Origin: Oscillospiraceae bacterium
GTDB taxonomy: Bacteria; Bacillota_A; Clostridia; Oscillospirales; WRJC01
Assembly: GCA_009782405.1 (NCBI GenBank)
Contig: WRJC01000021.1
Span: 1-54,901 of the forward strand
Direction: 5' to 3'
Length of the DNA stretch: 54,901 nt
Positions 34,134 through 43,269 of the stretch are shown here, piece after piece; position 1 is the stretch's first letter; the number at the start of each line of letters is the position of its first letter. Under the pieces are notes generated by a model. The model was given only the letters and a program-made list of their open reading frames with translations. It searched no databases and was not told the DNA's origin. The translations under genes were made by a program, and so were the position numbers.

Positions 34134-35621
34134 ATGAAAAAAACAATATCGCCATTTGTGCTCGCGGCATTCTTTTGCTTTTTCGCCATGTTTTTGTTTT
34201 CCTGCGGGGAACCGGGAAGCCCCGGCGAAAAAAGCGAAACGGCCGAGAAAGAAAGCGGGGCGGCAGAGCCTAAACCCGAGGAAGGCGACCGAGAACCCGC
34301 AGAGCGGCTGCAGCCGGATTTGCCCGAAGCGAAATTCGACGGATATGAGATGAACTTTCTCACAAGAAACGAAAAGCACATGATTTTCGTCTCGAAGGAC
34401 ATTTTCGCCGCTGAGGAAAACGGGGACGCGGTAAACGACGCGGTGTATAGGCGAAACAGCGTGATCGAAGACAGATACGGCATAAAGATAGCGGCGGAAG
34501 CAGTCGAAAACCCATATACATTCATACAGAAGCTCATAAGTTCGGGGGATTGCCCCTATGACGCGATGATCGAAGCCACGATTGGCAGCGTGACCCTTTC
34601 GGCCAAAAATATGTTGGTGAACCTAAAAGTTGTCCCGCACCTCAATTTTGAAAAGCCGTGGTGGGACCAAACTCTCACAAAAGAACTCGCCATCGCGGGC
34701 AAGCTTTTTTGCAACGTGAGCGACCTTATCATAGCTGACAAGGACGGCACCTGGGGGCTGCTGTTCAACAAAAACATCATGAAAGACTACGGGCTCGAAG
34801 ACCCCTACAAGTTGGCCGAAAGCGGCAAATGGACTATCGACAGGTTCTTCGAAATGAGCAAGGGCGTTTCTGTGGATCTGAACGGCGACGGCAAATACGA
34901 CGTCACGGAGGACAAATTCGGTTTTGCGACCGAACCCTACAACATATTCGTCATGATCGTAGGGGCAGGTTGCCGGATCGCCGAAAAGGACGGAAGCGAT
35001 TGGCCCGTTATGTCCGCGAACAACGAGCGTTTTCTGGCAGCTTACGAAAAAGCGGTCGGCATAGACAAGGACATATCCACCATAAATGCCGCAAGGGTGA
35101 CCGGGGCGGCTTCGGGCGACCCGTTTTACGGGGGGATCATCCCGGCCTTCGACGACGGGAGGATAATGTTCTACATGGGCAGTATGGCGCTTGTGCCGCT
35201 GTTTCGCGGGATGGAGCAGGATTTCGGCATATTGCCGATACCCAAATACGACGATGCGCAGGAAAAATATTGCACCACGATGAGCGTCTACAACAACGGC
35301 GCGATATTCATACCCGCCACAAACGACAACCTTGAAAGGACGGGGATACTCCTCGAAGCGCTTTCGGCGGAATCGAAATATACCCTGCGCCCCGCCTATT
35401 ACGACATCACGCTCAAGACGAAGCTGTCAAGGGACGATGAATCCTCCGCAATGCTGGATATATTGTTTTCCAACCGCATAATCGACGTGGGCGCGACGTA
35501 CAATTTCGGCGGGGTTCTCGACCTTGTCACGGGGGGGAAGGACAATTTCATTTCGGGGTACGAGAAGCTCGAGCAAAAGGCGAACGCGGCGATACAAAAG
35601 CTCATCGAGCAGTTCGATTGA
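34134..35621 (+). CDS. extracellular solute-binding lipoprotein 1
   Basis: 495 residues. A lipoprotein signal ends at the lipobox L-F-S-C24, followed by a low-complexity Gly/Glu/Pro linker (about 25-70). The mature part resembles ABC-transporter sugar-binding proteins: GDAVNDAVYRRNSVIEDRYG, KPWWDQTL, then an EF-hand-like calcium loop DLNGDGKYDVTEDKFG. No permease or ATPase genes of an ABC importer are near, so its transporter must lie elsewhere. The start at 34134 follows GGAGGGCAG; the upstream GTG frame lacks a ribosome site. It is a paralogue of the protein at 45077-46600. Confidence 0.85.
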   Translation: MKKTISPFVLAAFFCFFAMFLFSCGEPGSPGEKSETAEKESGAAEPKPEEGDREPAERLQPDLPEAKFDGYEMNFLTRNEKHMIFVSKDIFAAEENGDAVNDAVYRRNSVIEDRYGIKIAAEAVENPYTFIQKLISSGDCPYDAMIEATIGSVTLSAKNMLVNLKVVPHLNFEKPWWDQTLTKELAIAGKLFCNVSDLIIADKDGTWGLLFNKNIMKDYGLEDPYKLAESGKWTIDRFFEMSKGVSVDLNGDGKYDVTEDKFGFATEPYNIFVMIVGAGCRIAEKDGSDWPVMSANNERFLAAYEKAVGIDKDISTINAARVTGAASGDPFYGGIIPAFDDGRIMFYMGSMALVPLFRGMEQDFGILPIPKYDDAQEKYCTTMSVYNNGAIFIPATNDNLERTGILLEALSAESKYTLRPAYYDITLKTKLSRDDESSAMLDILFSNRIIDVGATYNFGGVLDLVTGGKDNFISGYEKLEQKANAAIQKLIEQFD

Positions 35622-35623
35622 CG

Positions 35624-35697
35624 AGTTGTCAGTTATCAGTTATCAGTTGTCAGCGGAACGAGGGGAACTACTAACTGAAAACTGACAACTGAAAACT
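35624..35697. repeat. heptamer-armed inverted repeat element, copy 2
   Basis: The left arm (35624-35653) consists of TTGTCAG/TTATCAG heptamers. A core CGGAACGAGGGGAACTAC follows. The right arm (35674-35697) has CTGAAAA/CTGACAA heptamers, the reverse complement of the left. It can fold into a long hairpin. It occupies the whole gap between the lipoprotein gene and plsY. Confidence 0.85.
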
Positions 35698-35718
35698 AAA
35701 AAAACCGGAGGTTTTTAA

Positions 35719-36519
35719 ATGTTTGAGATATTGGAATTCGGGCTTTGCAACAAATTTTTCCCGGGCGGAATTCCGCAGCTGATAATCGGGTTCTTTGCGG
35801 TTTTTGCCGCAGGCTACCTGCTTGGCAGCCTTGATTTCGGCGTGATAATTTCCAAGGCGCTGTATCGCGGCGATGTCAGGGAGCATGGCAGCGGCTCTGC
35901 CGGGATGACCAACGTGCTGCGAACTTACGGAAAGCTGCCCGCCGCGCTGACGGTTTTGGGGGATGGGGCCAAGACCGCCGCCGCGATCATGGTGGGCGCG
36001 CTGGTTTTGGGATCGCACAGCACCGGTTTTTATGTGCACGAAGGGGTTACATATTCGAACATAGACGCGCTTCTCCGCGCCGTCTCGCAGCTGTACGGCG
36101 AAAATGTGCCGGATCAGATCCCGGGGGTTGCGGCATATGCGGGGTATGCGGGGATGTACATAGGGGGGCTGGCCGCGATTGTGGGCCACGCCTTCCCGGT
36201 TTACTACAAATTCAAGGGGGGCAAAAGCGTGATCGCCACTTTCGTGACGGTTTTGTTCACCGCCCCGCTCGTGGCTTTGATTTGCCTGATGTTCTTTGCC
36301 ACCGTGGTCGCAGTCACCAAATATGTTTCATTGGGCTCGATTATGAGCGTCATCGTCTACCCGCTGGTGCTGTACAGGTCCGCCGGGCCGGGGCTTTTCA
36401 ACCTGATTGCGATATTCATCATGCTTTTTGTCGTTTTCTTGCACAGGGCGAACATACTCAGGCTCGTGAACGGCAAGGAAAACAAAATAAGTTTCAAAAA
36501 GAAGGGCGAAAAAAATTGA
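35719..36519 (+). CDS. plsY: PlsY, acyl-phosphate:glycerol-3-phosphate acyltransferase
   Basis: 266 residues, a little longer than usual. It transfers an acyl group from acyl phosphate to glycerol 3-phosphate in the membrane, the first step of phospholipid synthesis. Family motifs: GSGSAGMTNVLRTYGK (57-72), the DGAKT loop at about 82-86, and GHAFPVYYKFKGGKSV (about 156-171). Six to seven hydrophobic segments are visible. GGAGG lies 8 bases upstream of the ATG. It is 1 base from ecfA2 and so co-transcribed with the ECF genes. Confidence 0.93.
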   Translation: MFEILEFGLCNKFFPGGIPQLIIGFFAVFAAGYLLGSLDFGVIISKALYRGDVREHGSGSAGMTNVLRTYGKLPAALTVLGDGAKTAAAIMVGALVLGSHSTGFYVHEGVTYSNIDALLRAVSQLYGENVPDQIPGVAAYAGYAGMYIGGLAAIVGHAFPVYYKFKGGKSVIATFVTVLFTAPLVALICLMFFATVVAVTKYVSLGSIMSVIVYPLVLYRSAGPGLFNLIAIFIMLFVVFLHRANILRLVNGKENKISFKKKGEKN

Positions 36520-36520
36520 A

Positions 36521-37429
36521 ATGCGCATAGAATGCAAAAATTTATCGTATGTATACGGCAAAAGCACGCCTTTTGAAAAAGTGGCGCTGGATGCCGTGGA
36601 TCTGACCATAGAGCCCGAATTGGTGACCGGCCTGATCGGGCACACGGGTTCGGGGAAATCCACGCTCGCGCTGCTTTTATGCGGGTTGCTCCGGCCCACG
36701 GAAGGCAGCATCTTCATCGGCGGAGAGGAGACATACAGGGCGGAGCGGCCTGGGAACAAAAAACGGCGCGGCGCCAAAAGGCAAAACAGAAAAAGCTCCG
36801 AAAAGATGAAATTCAAAGCGGGGATAATATTCCAGTACCCCGAATACCAGCTTTTCGAGGAAACCGTCTACAAGGACATAGCCTACGGCCCCTTGAACAT
36901 GGGGCTCTCAAAAGAAGAAGCGGATAAAAAAGTGCGCGAAGCGGCTAAGTTCGCGGGGCTGTCGGATGCGATGCTCGAAGCCAATCCCTTCGAGCTTTCG
37001 GGGGGGCAAAAAAGGCGCGCGGCGATAGCGGGGGTCATGGCGATGGATCCGCCGATATTGATACTCGACGAGCCCGCGGCGGGCCTCGACCCAAAGGGCA
37101 GGGCCGAAATACTGGGCGGCCTGTGCGAATACCGCAAGGCGACAAAAAAAACCATGATAATGATTTCCCACTCGATGGAGGATATGGCGAAATATGCGGA
37201 CATGGTGCATGTATTAAAACAGGCGAAGGCATATATGTACGGCACTGTCGGGGAAATATTCTCGAAAGCCGGCCGCCTGAAAGAAGCGGGGCTCGATGTC
37301 CCGCAGATAACGGAGCTGTTTTTGGAGCTCGAGCGCCGGGGGCTCAAGGCGGGACAGGGGGTTTATGATCTCGGAAAAGCGAAGGACAAAATAGTAAAAT
37401 TGTTAAAAGGGGCTGGCGGCGGATGCTAA
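36521..37429 (+). CDS. ecfA2: EcfA2, energy-coupling factor transporter ATPase
   Basis: 302 residues. Walker A GHTGSGKST (40-48), Q-loop FQYPEYQLFEETVYKD, signature LSGGQKRRAAIAG, Walker B ILILDEPAAGLD and switch His in ISHSME. FQYPEYQLFE is diagnostic of the EcfA2 type. A basic insertion of about 25 residues after GGEETY (KKRRGAKRQNRKSS) is unusual. No ecfA1 lies beside it, so it either pairs with a distant EcfA1 or acts as a homodimer. It overlaps ecfT by 7 bases. It powers S components such as BioY at 4343. Confidence 0.93.
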   Translation: MRIECKNLSYVYGKSTPFEKVALDAVDLTIEPELVTGLIGHTGSGKSTLALLLCGLLRPTEGSIFIGGEETYRAERPGNKKRRGAKRQNRKSSEKMKFKAGIIFQYPEYQLFEETVYKDIAYGPLNMGLSKEEADKKVREAAKFAGLSDAMLEANPFELSGGQKRRAAIAGVMAMDPPILILDEPAAGLDPKGRAEILGGLCEYRKATKKTMIMISHSMEDMAKYADMVHVLKQAKAYMYGTVGEIFSKAGRLKEAGLDVPQITELFLELERRGLKAGQGVYDLGKAKDKIVKLLKGAGGGC

Positions 37430-38229
37430 ACGACATAACGCTCGGGCAATATTTCCCGGGGACGTCGATAGTCCACAGGCTCGACCCCCGCATGAAAATC
37501 ATAATTGCCGTGATCTACATAACGGCGGTTTTTTTGGCTTCCGACATATATGCCCTGTCCGGGGTTTTTTTGGTAAATATGCTGGTGATCGTTTTGTCGG
37601 GGATACCCTTTTCGATAATTTTGAAAGCGCTCAAACCGCTGATCTTCATCATCGCGTTCACTTTTGCCGTAAATGCGTTCATGTCGCCCGGTGAAACGCT
37701 GATCTTCGAATTCGGATTTTTGAAAATCTATTCAGACCGCTTGGCATATGCCGTATTCATGGTCATGCGGATAGTCAGCCTGGTTTCGGCGACTTCGGTT
37801 TTCGTGTCCTACACCACTTCGCCCACCATGCTCACCGAAGCGATAGAACAGCTTCTGTCGCCGCTGAAAAAAATAAAGGCGCCGGTCCACGAATTCGCCA
37901 TGATGATGACGATAACGCTGGGCATGATCCCGGTCCTGATAGAGGAAACCGAGAAAATCATAAACGCGCAGAAGGCGCGGGGCGCGGATTTTTATTCGGG
38001 CAACATACTAAAGCGCGCGAAGGCGCTCATACCCGTGCTCATCCCTCTCATAGTCTCGGCTTTCAAGAGGGCGGATGAGCTGGCCACCGCGATGGAGTGC
38101 AGGTGCTACAGGGGGGGCAAAGGGCGCACGAAACTCAAACAGCTGAAATATTCGGCGAAGGATCTGGCTGCTTTTGCCCTGTCCGCGCTTTTTGTGGCGG
38201 CGGTGGTCGTTTTGCCGAAATTAATGTAA
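37423..38229 (+). CDS. ecfT: EcfT, energy-coupling factor transmembrane component
   Basis: 268 residues. N-terminal motif G-x-Y with HRLDPRMK, five to six membrane helices and a cytoplasmic helical domain. The first coupling motif is AQKARGADF (Ala-Arg-Gly intact). The second, usually AMEARGYRGG, here reads AMECRCYRGG, with Cys in place of Ala and Gly. It joins EcfA ATPases to exchangeable S components. Confidence 0.93.
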   Translation: MLNDITLGQYFPGTSIVHRLDPRMKIIIAVIYITAVFLASDIYALSGVFLVNMLVIVLSGIPFSIILKALKPLIFIIAFTFAVNAFMSPGETLIFEFGFLKIYSDRLAYAVFMVMRIVSLVSATSVFVSYTTSPTMLTEAIEQLLSPLKKIKAPVHEFAMMMTITLGMIPVLIEETEKIINAQKARGADFYSGNILKRAKALIPVLIPLIVSAFKRADELATAMECRCYRGGKGRTKLKQLKYSAKDLAAFALSALFVAAVVVLPKLM

Positions 38230-38255
38230 AATTTCCCGCTTTTTCCGCTTTGCTA

Positions 38256-38284
38256 TTGATTTTTTTTCTGCATTGGTGTATAAT
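38256..38284 (+). promoter_or_regulatory. promoter of the V/A-ATPase operon
   Basis: TTGATT at 38256-38261, 17-base spacer, TATAAT at 38279-38284. The transcript would start near 38291, which rules out a protein start at the in-frame TTG 38273 and supports the TTG at 38321. Confidence 0.82.
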
Positions 38285-38320
38285 GCAGATATTGAAACTA
38301 AAATTTCGGGGTGGATCGGT

Positions 38321-38668
38321 TTGAGGCAGTACAGCGTCACCAAAAATGTCGAAATAATAAACGAAATCATCGAAATAGAAGCCGGCGCGCAGGAAATGAT
38401 GAAAAACGCGAGGCGCGAAGAAGAAAGGCTCCAAGAAACAATATCCGGGATACTGGAGGAATACAGCGTCGAGCAGAATAGGCTCGCCCTCGAGAACATA
38501 AAATCATTCGGGTTTTTCGAAGAGAGCGCGGCAAAAAAAGAGACAGACCGCATATATCGCGAAAATGGGCAAAAGCTGGAAAAACTCAAAAAAATAACGG
38601 ATGAGAATATGGATGCATGGATCGACGAGATATATGCGTTCGTGACGGCGCCCACCGAGATTTCATGA
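38321..38668 (+). CDS. V/A-ATPase stalk subunit G/H-like protein
   Basis: 115 residues, predicted almost wholly helical and charged, with coiled-coil heptads over about 10-95 (EIIEIEAGAQEMM, EEERLQETISG). This is the pattern of the peripheral-stalk G/H subunit that dimerises with subunit E. The name rests on position and shape rather than a diagnostic motif. The start is TTG at 38321, 6 bases after GGGGTGG and downstream of the promoter; an open frame upstream overlaps the promoter. Confidence 0.65.
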   Translation: MRQYSVTKNVEIINEIIEIEAGAQEMMKNARREEERLQETISGILEEYSVEQNRLALENIKSFGFFEESAAKKETDRIYRENGQKLEKLKKITDENMDAWIDEIYAFVTAPTEIS

Positions 38669-38700
38669 ACATATCCTAAAGAAAGAAAGGCGCGTGAGCT

Positions 38701-39798
38701 ATGCCGCTTTTCAAATATGAGGCGGTCGCCGCCAAATGCAAATGCCTTTACGGGAAGCTTCTTGGCGGGGGCGATTACGAAAACCTGCTGAGGTGCGCCG
38801 ACGTCTCGGATGTTGCGGGGTATCTTTACGAAAACACCGCTTACCGGGAATTTCTCGACGTTTCCGATTTGAGGAGAATCAACAGGAACAAACTCGAATA
38901 TTACATAAAAAAAAGCCTGCTGTACGATTACATCAAAATGTTTAAGTTCACCTGCGGCAACCAGCGGCATTTCATCAAGTTGCTCATGGCGAAATACGAA
39001 CTCGAATACATATTGAAAGTTTGGCGCGAGTACGTTTGGAAAAATATAGAAAACAACCCCATCCCCAAAAAAAACGACGACTATTTTTTAAGCGAGGGGA
39101 TACTCGAAATACAGGCGATATACAAGGACAACCCGCGCATAGACCTCGAAGCCCTAAAAAACATCGCGACTGCCGGGCAGTTCATGGGAGCCATAAAGAA
39201 CAGCGATTTCTTCTACATTTTCGAAAAGCACATAAGCGAAGACATATCCAAAAACTATACCACGATAGAAACGGCGGTGTACGACGAATATTACAAGATA
39301 CTGTACGACGGGGCCAAGATGTTCGAGAAAGCGACAGCCGACAGAATCCGGGACTCCATAAGCACCCGGGCGGATCTGACGAATTTGTGCAGGATATCGA
39401 GGCTTAGGTTCAGTTTCAGGGCCGCTCCCGCCGAAATCGCCCCGCTGCTCGCCCCCCTCAGAAACAAGCTCAAGGACGGCGACATAGAAGCGCTTTTAAA
39501 TTGCGGGGACAAAGAAAGCTTTCTTTCGTACTGCCAGGCGTATTTGCACTACGGCAAAAAACAGCGATTTTTCGGTTTCGAATCGTTGGCCGCGTACATG
39601 AATTCCTTCATGTACGGATATTGCAAATCGGGGGCGGCGTCCACGGGCTTTGAAATCGTGGCGCGATATTTCCAGTTGAAGGAATTTGAGATAATGAACC
39701 TTTTTTACCTGACGGAAGGCATAAGGTACAAAATGCCGCCGGATTACATAAGAAAAAACATATACGGATCAAACGATCCCGCTAAGGGAAGGGGATAG
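38701..39798 (+). CDS. ntpC: V/A-ATPase subunit C (d-type)
   Basis: 365 residues, helical, of the vATP-synthase subunit C/AC39 family: the opening FKYEAVAAKCKCLYGKLL and repeated three-helix units with R-N-K-L-E-Y and KYELEYILKVWR. It forms the funnel that joins the central stalk to the K ring. It follows the G/H-like gene by 32 bases with GAAAGG upstream and precedes subunit I by 5 bases. Placing C before I is not the ntpIKECGABD order of Enterococcus hirae. Confidence 0.85.
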   Translation: MPLFKYEAVAAKCKCLYGKLLGGGDYENLLRCADVSDVAGYLYENTAYREFLDVSDLRRINRNKLEYYIKKSLLYDYIKMFKFTCGNQRHFIKLLMAKYELEYILKVWREYVWKNIENNPIPKKNDDYFLSEGILEIQAIYKDNPRIDLEALKNIATAGQFMGAIKNSDFFYIFEKHISEDISKNYTTIETAVYDEYYKILYDGAKMFEKATADRIRDSISTRADLTNLCRISRLRFSFRAAPAEIAPLLAPLRNKLKDGDIEALLNCGDKESFLSYCQAYLHYGKKQRFFGFESLAAYMNSFMYGYCKSGAASTGFEIVARYFQLKEFEIMNLFYLTEGIRYKMPPDYIRKNIYGSNDPAKGRG

Positions 39799-39803
39799 TT
39801 GGC

Positions 39804-41735
39804 GTGGCGGTGACCAAATTGAAATTGATGAACATATCGGGCGGCCTCGGGGAATTTCTGGCCGTTTTGAATATGTGCGCCACTGACCCGTATGTCCACG
39901 TCGAAGACGCTTCGTCCGTGATACAGGGGATAAAGGGTTTGAGCGCCTCAGATGAGGAAAACCCGTACAAGGAGATTTTGGCGGGTTTGGAGGCTTTGGC
40001 CGCCGCTGCGGGAATCGAGTTTTCCGACAAGCAAAAAAACCCGGCAAATGCCGGCGCTTTGGAAATCGTGCCGGATTTCGACGGGCAAGAGGCGCAAATC
40101 GCGGTAAAAGGCTGCGCGGACAGGCTGAAGGAAAAAAACGACGAAATAAACGCCGCAAATATTTCGGTGACCGAAAACCAAAAAGTTTTGGGGCAGCTCG
40201 ACCATGTGGGCGACATATCGGCGAATTTGGACGCGCTTTTCAATTTCGAATTCGTCAAGTTCCGCTTCGGGCATATGCCGAGGGAAGCCTACGACTCCAT
40301 AGCGGTTTACGGCGTGGCGGATACGGACGACGTTTTCTTCATACCCTCTTCCGTGGAAAAAAACGAAGTTTGGGGGATATATTTCACCCCTAGGGCGAAA
40401 AGCGAAAAAGTGGACTCGATGTTCTCGATACTTCACTTCGAAAGGGTGAGGATATCGGAAAAAGCACACGGAACCCCGGAGAACGCGAAAATCGAGCTCA
40501 CAAAGGAAATAGAGTCGCAAAAAGAGAAAATAGGGCTTCTGAAAGCGGAAATGGCGGGGATCATATCCGAGGCGGAAGGATTGCTCGGGCGCTATTGCGA
40601 AAAACTTTGCTTGCTGTTGGAAATATACGAGCTGAAAAAAAAGGCCGTGCGCACGAGCGCCGGTTTCCACCTCATGGCTTGGGTTCCCGAATCCCACATG
40701 AAAGAGTTTTCAAAAAAACTCTTGAAATTTTCCACGACGGAATCCTCGGTGAATTCGCCTTCCGACGTGCCCTACATAACCCCGCCCACATTGCTCAAAA
40801 ATTTCATCTTGTTCAGGCCTTTCGAACAGTTCGTGAAAATGTACGGCTTGCCGCTGTACAACGAAATAGACCCAACGCCGTTTCTGGCGCTGACGTACAT
40901 ACTGTTTTTCGGGATCATGTTCGGGGATCTGGGCCAAGGGCTGGTCATTTCTTTGGCCGGGTTCCTGTTATGGGGGCTCAAAAGGGTGAACCTCGGCAGG
41001 ATTGCGGGAATTTTGGGGCTGTCGTCGGCTGCTTTCGGGTGCGTGTTCGGGTCGGTGTTCGGCCTTGAGGACGTAATATCCGGATATAACCCGCTCGAGC
41101 ATATAAACACGGTGCTGATCGCGGCCGTCGGGCTCGGGGTGGCCACGGTGAGCGGGGCGGCGGTCGCCAACATCATCAACGGGATAAAACAGAAAAATGT
41201 CGAAAAGGCGCTGTTTTCCCAAAACGGGCTGGCGGGGCTGGTGTTCTATTGGGCGGTGATATTGGCGGGGCTGGTGGCGCTGAAATTTTTGCCTCCGGCA
41301 ATTTCCGTGGCGGCGCTTGTTGGGCTTGCGGCGCTTTGCGCGCTTTTGATATACCTGAAAGAGCCGCTGGCGAATTTGGTTATGCGCAAATCCAATGTAA
41401 TCCCGCATAATCCCGGGGAATTTTTCGTGATTGGCCTTTTTGAGCTTTTTGAAATCGTCCTGTCGTTTCTGACAAACACGGTTTCGTTTATAAGGGTGGG
41501 GGCATTCGCCCTGAACCATGTGGGAATGATGAGCGTGGTGATGCTGCTCGCCCAAACTTCCTCCGGCGGCAGGAATTTGGCGGTGGTGGCCGTGGGCAAC
41601 GCCGTCGTGATCGCGCTCGAGGGGCTGATTGTGGGAATACAATGCCTGAGGCTGCAATATTACGAAATATTCGGGAGATTTTTCGAAGGCAGCGGGCGGG
41701 AGTTTGCCTCCGGCGAAATTTCGAGGAAAAAATAA
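39804..41735 (+). CDS. ntpI: V/A-ATPase subunit I (a-type)
   Basis: 643 residues. The N-terminal half (about 1-330) is the cytoplasmic stator part with a coiled coil (ELTKEIESQKEKIGLLKAEM). The C-terminal half has seven to eight membrane helices, including DPTPFLALTYILFFGIMFGDLGQG and a helix with SFIRVGAFALNHVGM, whose Arg faces the Glu of the K ring. It carries the ion half-channels. The start codon is GTG at 39804 following AAGGGGA. Confidence 0.93.
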   Translation: MAVTKLKLMNISGGLGEFLAVLNMCATDPYVHVEDASSVIQGIKGLSASDEENPYKEILAGLEALAAAAGIEFSDKQKNPANAGALEIVPDFDGQEAQIAVKGCADRLKEKNDEINAANISVTENQKVLGQLDHVGDISANLDALFNFEFVKFRFGHMPREAYDSIAVYGVADTDDVFFIPSSVEKNEVWGIYFTPRAKSEKVDSMFSILHFERVRISEKAHGTPENAKIELTKEIESQKEKIGLLKAEMAGIISEAEGLLGRYCEKLCLLLEIYELKKKAVRTSAGFHLMAWVPESHMKEFSKKLLKFSTTESSVNSPSDVPYITPPTLLKNFILFRPFEQFVKMYGLPLYNEIDPTPFLALTYILFFGIMFGDLGQGLVISLAGFLLWGLKRVNLGRIAGILGLSSAAFGCVFGSVFGLEDVISGYNPLEHINTVLIAAVGLGVATVSGAAVANIINGIKQKNVEKALFSQNGLAGLVFYWAVILAGLVALKFLPPAISVAALVGLAALCALLIYLKEPLANLVMRKSNVIPHNPGEFFVIGLFELFEIVLSFLTNTVSFIRVGAFALNHVGMMSVVMLLAQTSSGGRNLAVVAVGNAVVIALEGLIVGIQCLRLQYYEIFGRFFEGSGREFASGEISRKK

Positions 41736-41742
41736 CGCATAA

Positions 41743-42231
<489 letters not shown>

Positions 42232-42247
42232 CGGGAGTGGTTTAAAA

Positions 42248-42556
42248 TTGAAAATGTTTGTCCTAAGCGACAACAGCGACACTTGGGCGGGCATGAGGCT
42301 CGCGGGGGTCGATGGGGCGATACTGCACCAAAAAAAAGAAGTCGAGGAAAAAATAAAGGAGCTTTTGAAATCCGATGAGGTGGGCGTGATCCTCATAACC
42401 GAGAAGCTCAGGCTGCTTTGCGGCGAGTATGTCAACAACGTCATGCTCGAGCGCAAAACGCCCCTGTTTTTGGAAATACCGGACCGGCACGGTTTCGGCC
42501 GCTCGAAAACCTCCATCACGGATTACATCAAGAAATCGATAGGCCTTAAAATTTAG
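42248..42556 (+). CDS. ntpG: V/A-ATPase subunit F
   Basis: 102 residues, the normal size. MFVLSDNSDTWAGMRLAGVDG, VGVILITEKLRLL and TPLFLEIPDRHG match subunit F (ntpG in E. hirae), which binds the central stalk with D. The start is TTG at 42248, eight bases after GGGAGTGG; an ATG two codons later is possible. Confidence 0.9.
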   Translation: MKMFVLSDNSDTWAGMRLAGVDGAILHQKKEVEEKIKELLKSDEVGVILITEKLRLLCGEYVNNVMLERKTPLFLEIPDRHGFGRSKTSITDYIKKSIGLKI

Positions 42557-42608
42557 TTTTCAGCGGGACGAGGGGAACGAAAGGAACTATTAACTGACAA
42601 CTGACAAC
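42555..42608. repeat. heptamer-armed repeat element, copy 3 (inside the ATPase operon)
   Basis: AGTTTTCAG (42555-42563), core CGGGACGAGGGGAACG, then CTGACAACTGACAACT on the right arm. It shares the core CGGRACGAGGGGAAC with copy 2. It fills the F-E gap, so it is transcribed with the operon. Confidence 0.85.
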
Positions 42609-42627
42609 TCGCAAAGGAGGGTCTTGC

Positions 42628-43248
42628 ATGGCGCTGAGCAGCGGGGATAAGCTGAAAAATTTTGCCGAAGCGGTGACAGGCGACGCAAAACAGATATGCG
42701 GGCAAATCGAGCAGCAGGCGAAAAAAGAGCTCCAGGAGAAGACAAAAGCGGGCAAGGCAAAAATCTTGGCCGAAACGCAGGAATATATACATCGCGAAAC
42801 GGAAAAAATAAAAAAAGAAAAAAGCTTGGAAATTTCGAAAGCCAACATAAAGGCAAGGCAGGAATATTTCAAATACGGCGACGCGGTTTCATCCCAAGTT
42901 TTTTTGTCCGTGCAAAAAAAACTGTCCGCATTCATAAAATCCGGGAGCTACACAGACTACCTTTTGCAATCGTGCAAAAACGTGCTCGAAAAAACCGGGG
43001 CGGATGTGGGAATATTCTATATGCCCGACGACGAAAAGACGATGGAAACAGTGAAAGCCGAACTCGAAAACGGCTTTGACTTGGCAAAAACGGAATTCAT
43101 AAAAGACGAGACGATAAAAGGCGGCGGCTTGCGGTTTTTTGACCATGCGAAAAACGTATTGATAAACGATGTCTTCGAGGAAAAAACAGAACGCGCCAAA
43201 GAATTGCTGAATTTTATCATAAGCCCCCATTTTACCTCCGTGAAATAA
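42628..43248 (+). CDS. ntpE: V/A-ATPase subunit E (peripheral stalk)
   Basis: 206 residues. An N-terminal long charged helix (about 5-80; KKELQEKTKAGKAKILAE) and a C-terminal globular alpha/beta domain with IKGGGLRFFD and VLINDVFEEKTERAK match subunit E. It links the A3B3 head to subunit I with G/H. AAAGGAGG precedes the ATG. It follows the repeat element and lies 21 bases before subunit A. Confidence 0.88.
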   Translation: MALSSGDKLKNFAEAVTGDAKQICGQIEQQAKKELQEKTKAGKAKILAETQEYIHRETEKIKKEKSLEISKANIKARQEYFKYGDAVSSQVFLSVQKKLSAFIKSGSYTDYLLQSCKNVLEKTGADVGIFYMPDDEKTMETVKAELENGFDLAKTEFIKDETIKGGGLRFFDHAKNVLINDVFEEKTERAKELLNFIISPHFTSVK

Positions 43249-43269
43249 ATAGATTAAGGAGGATAAAAA

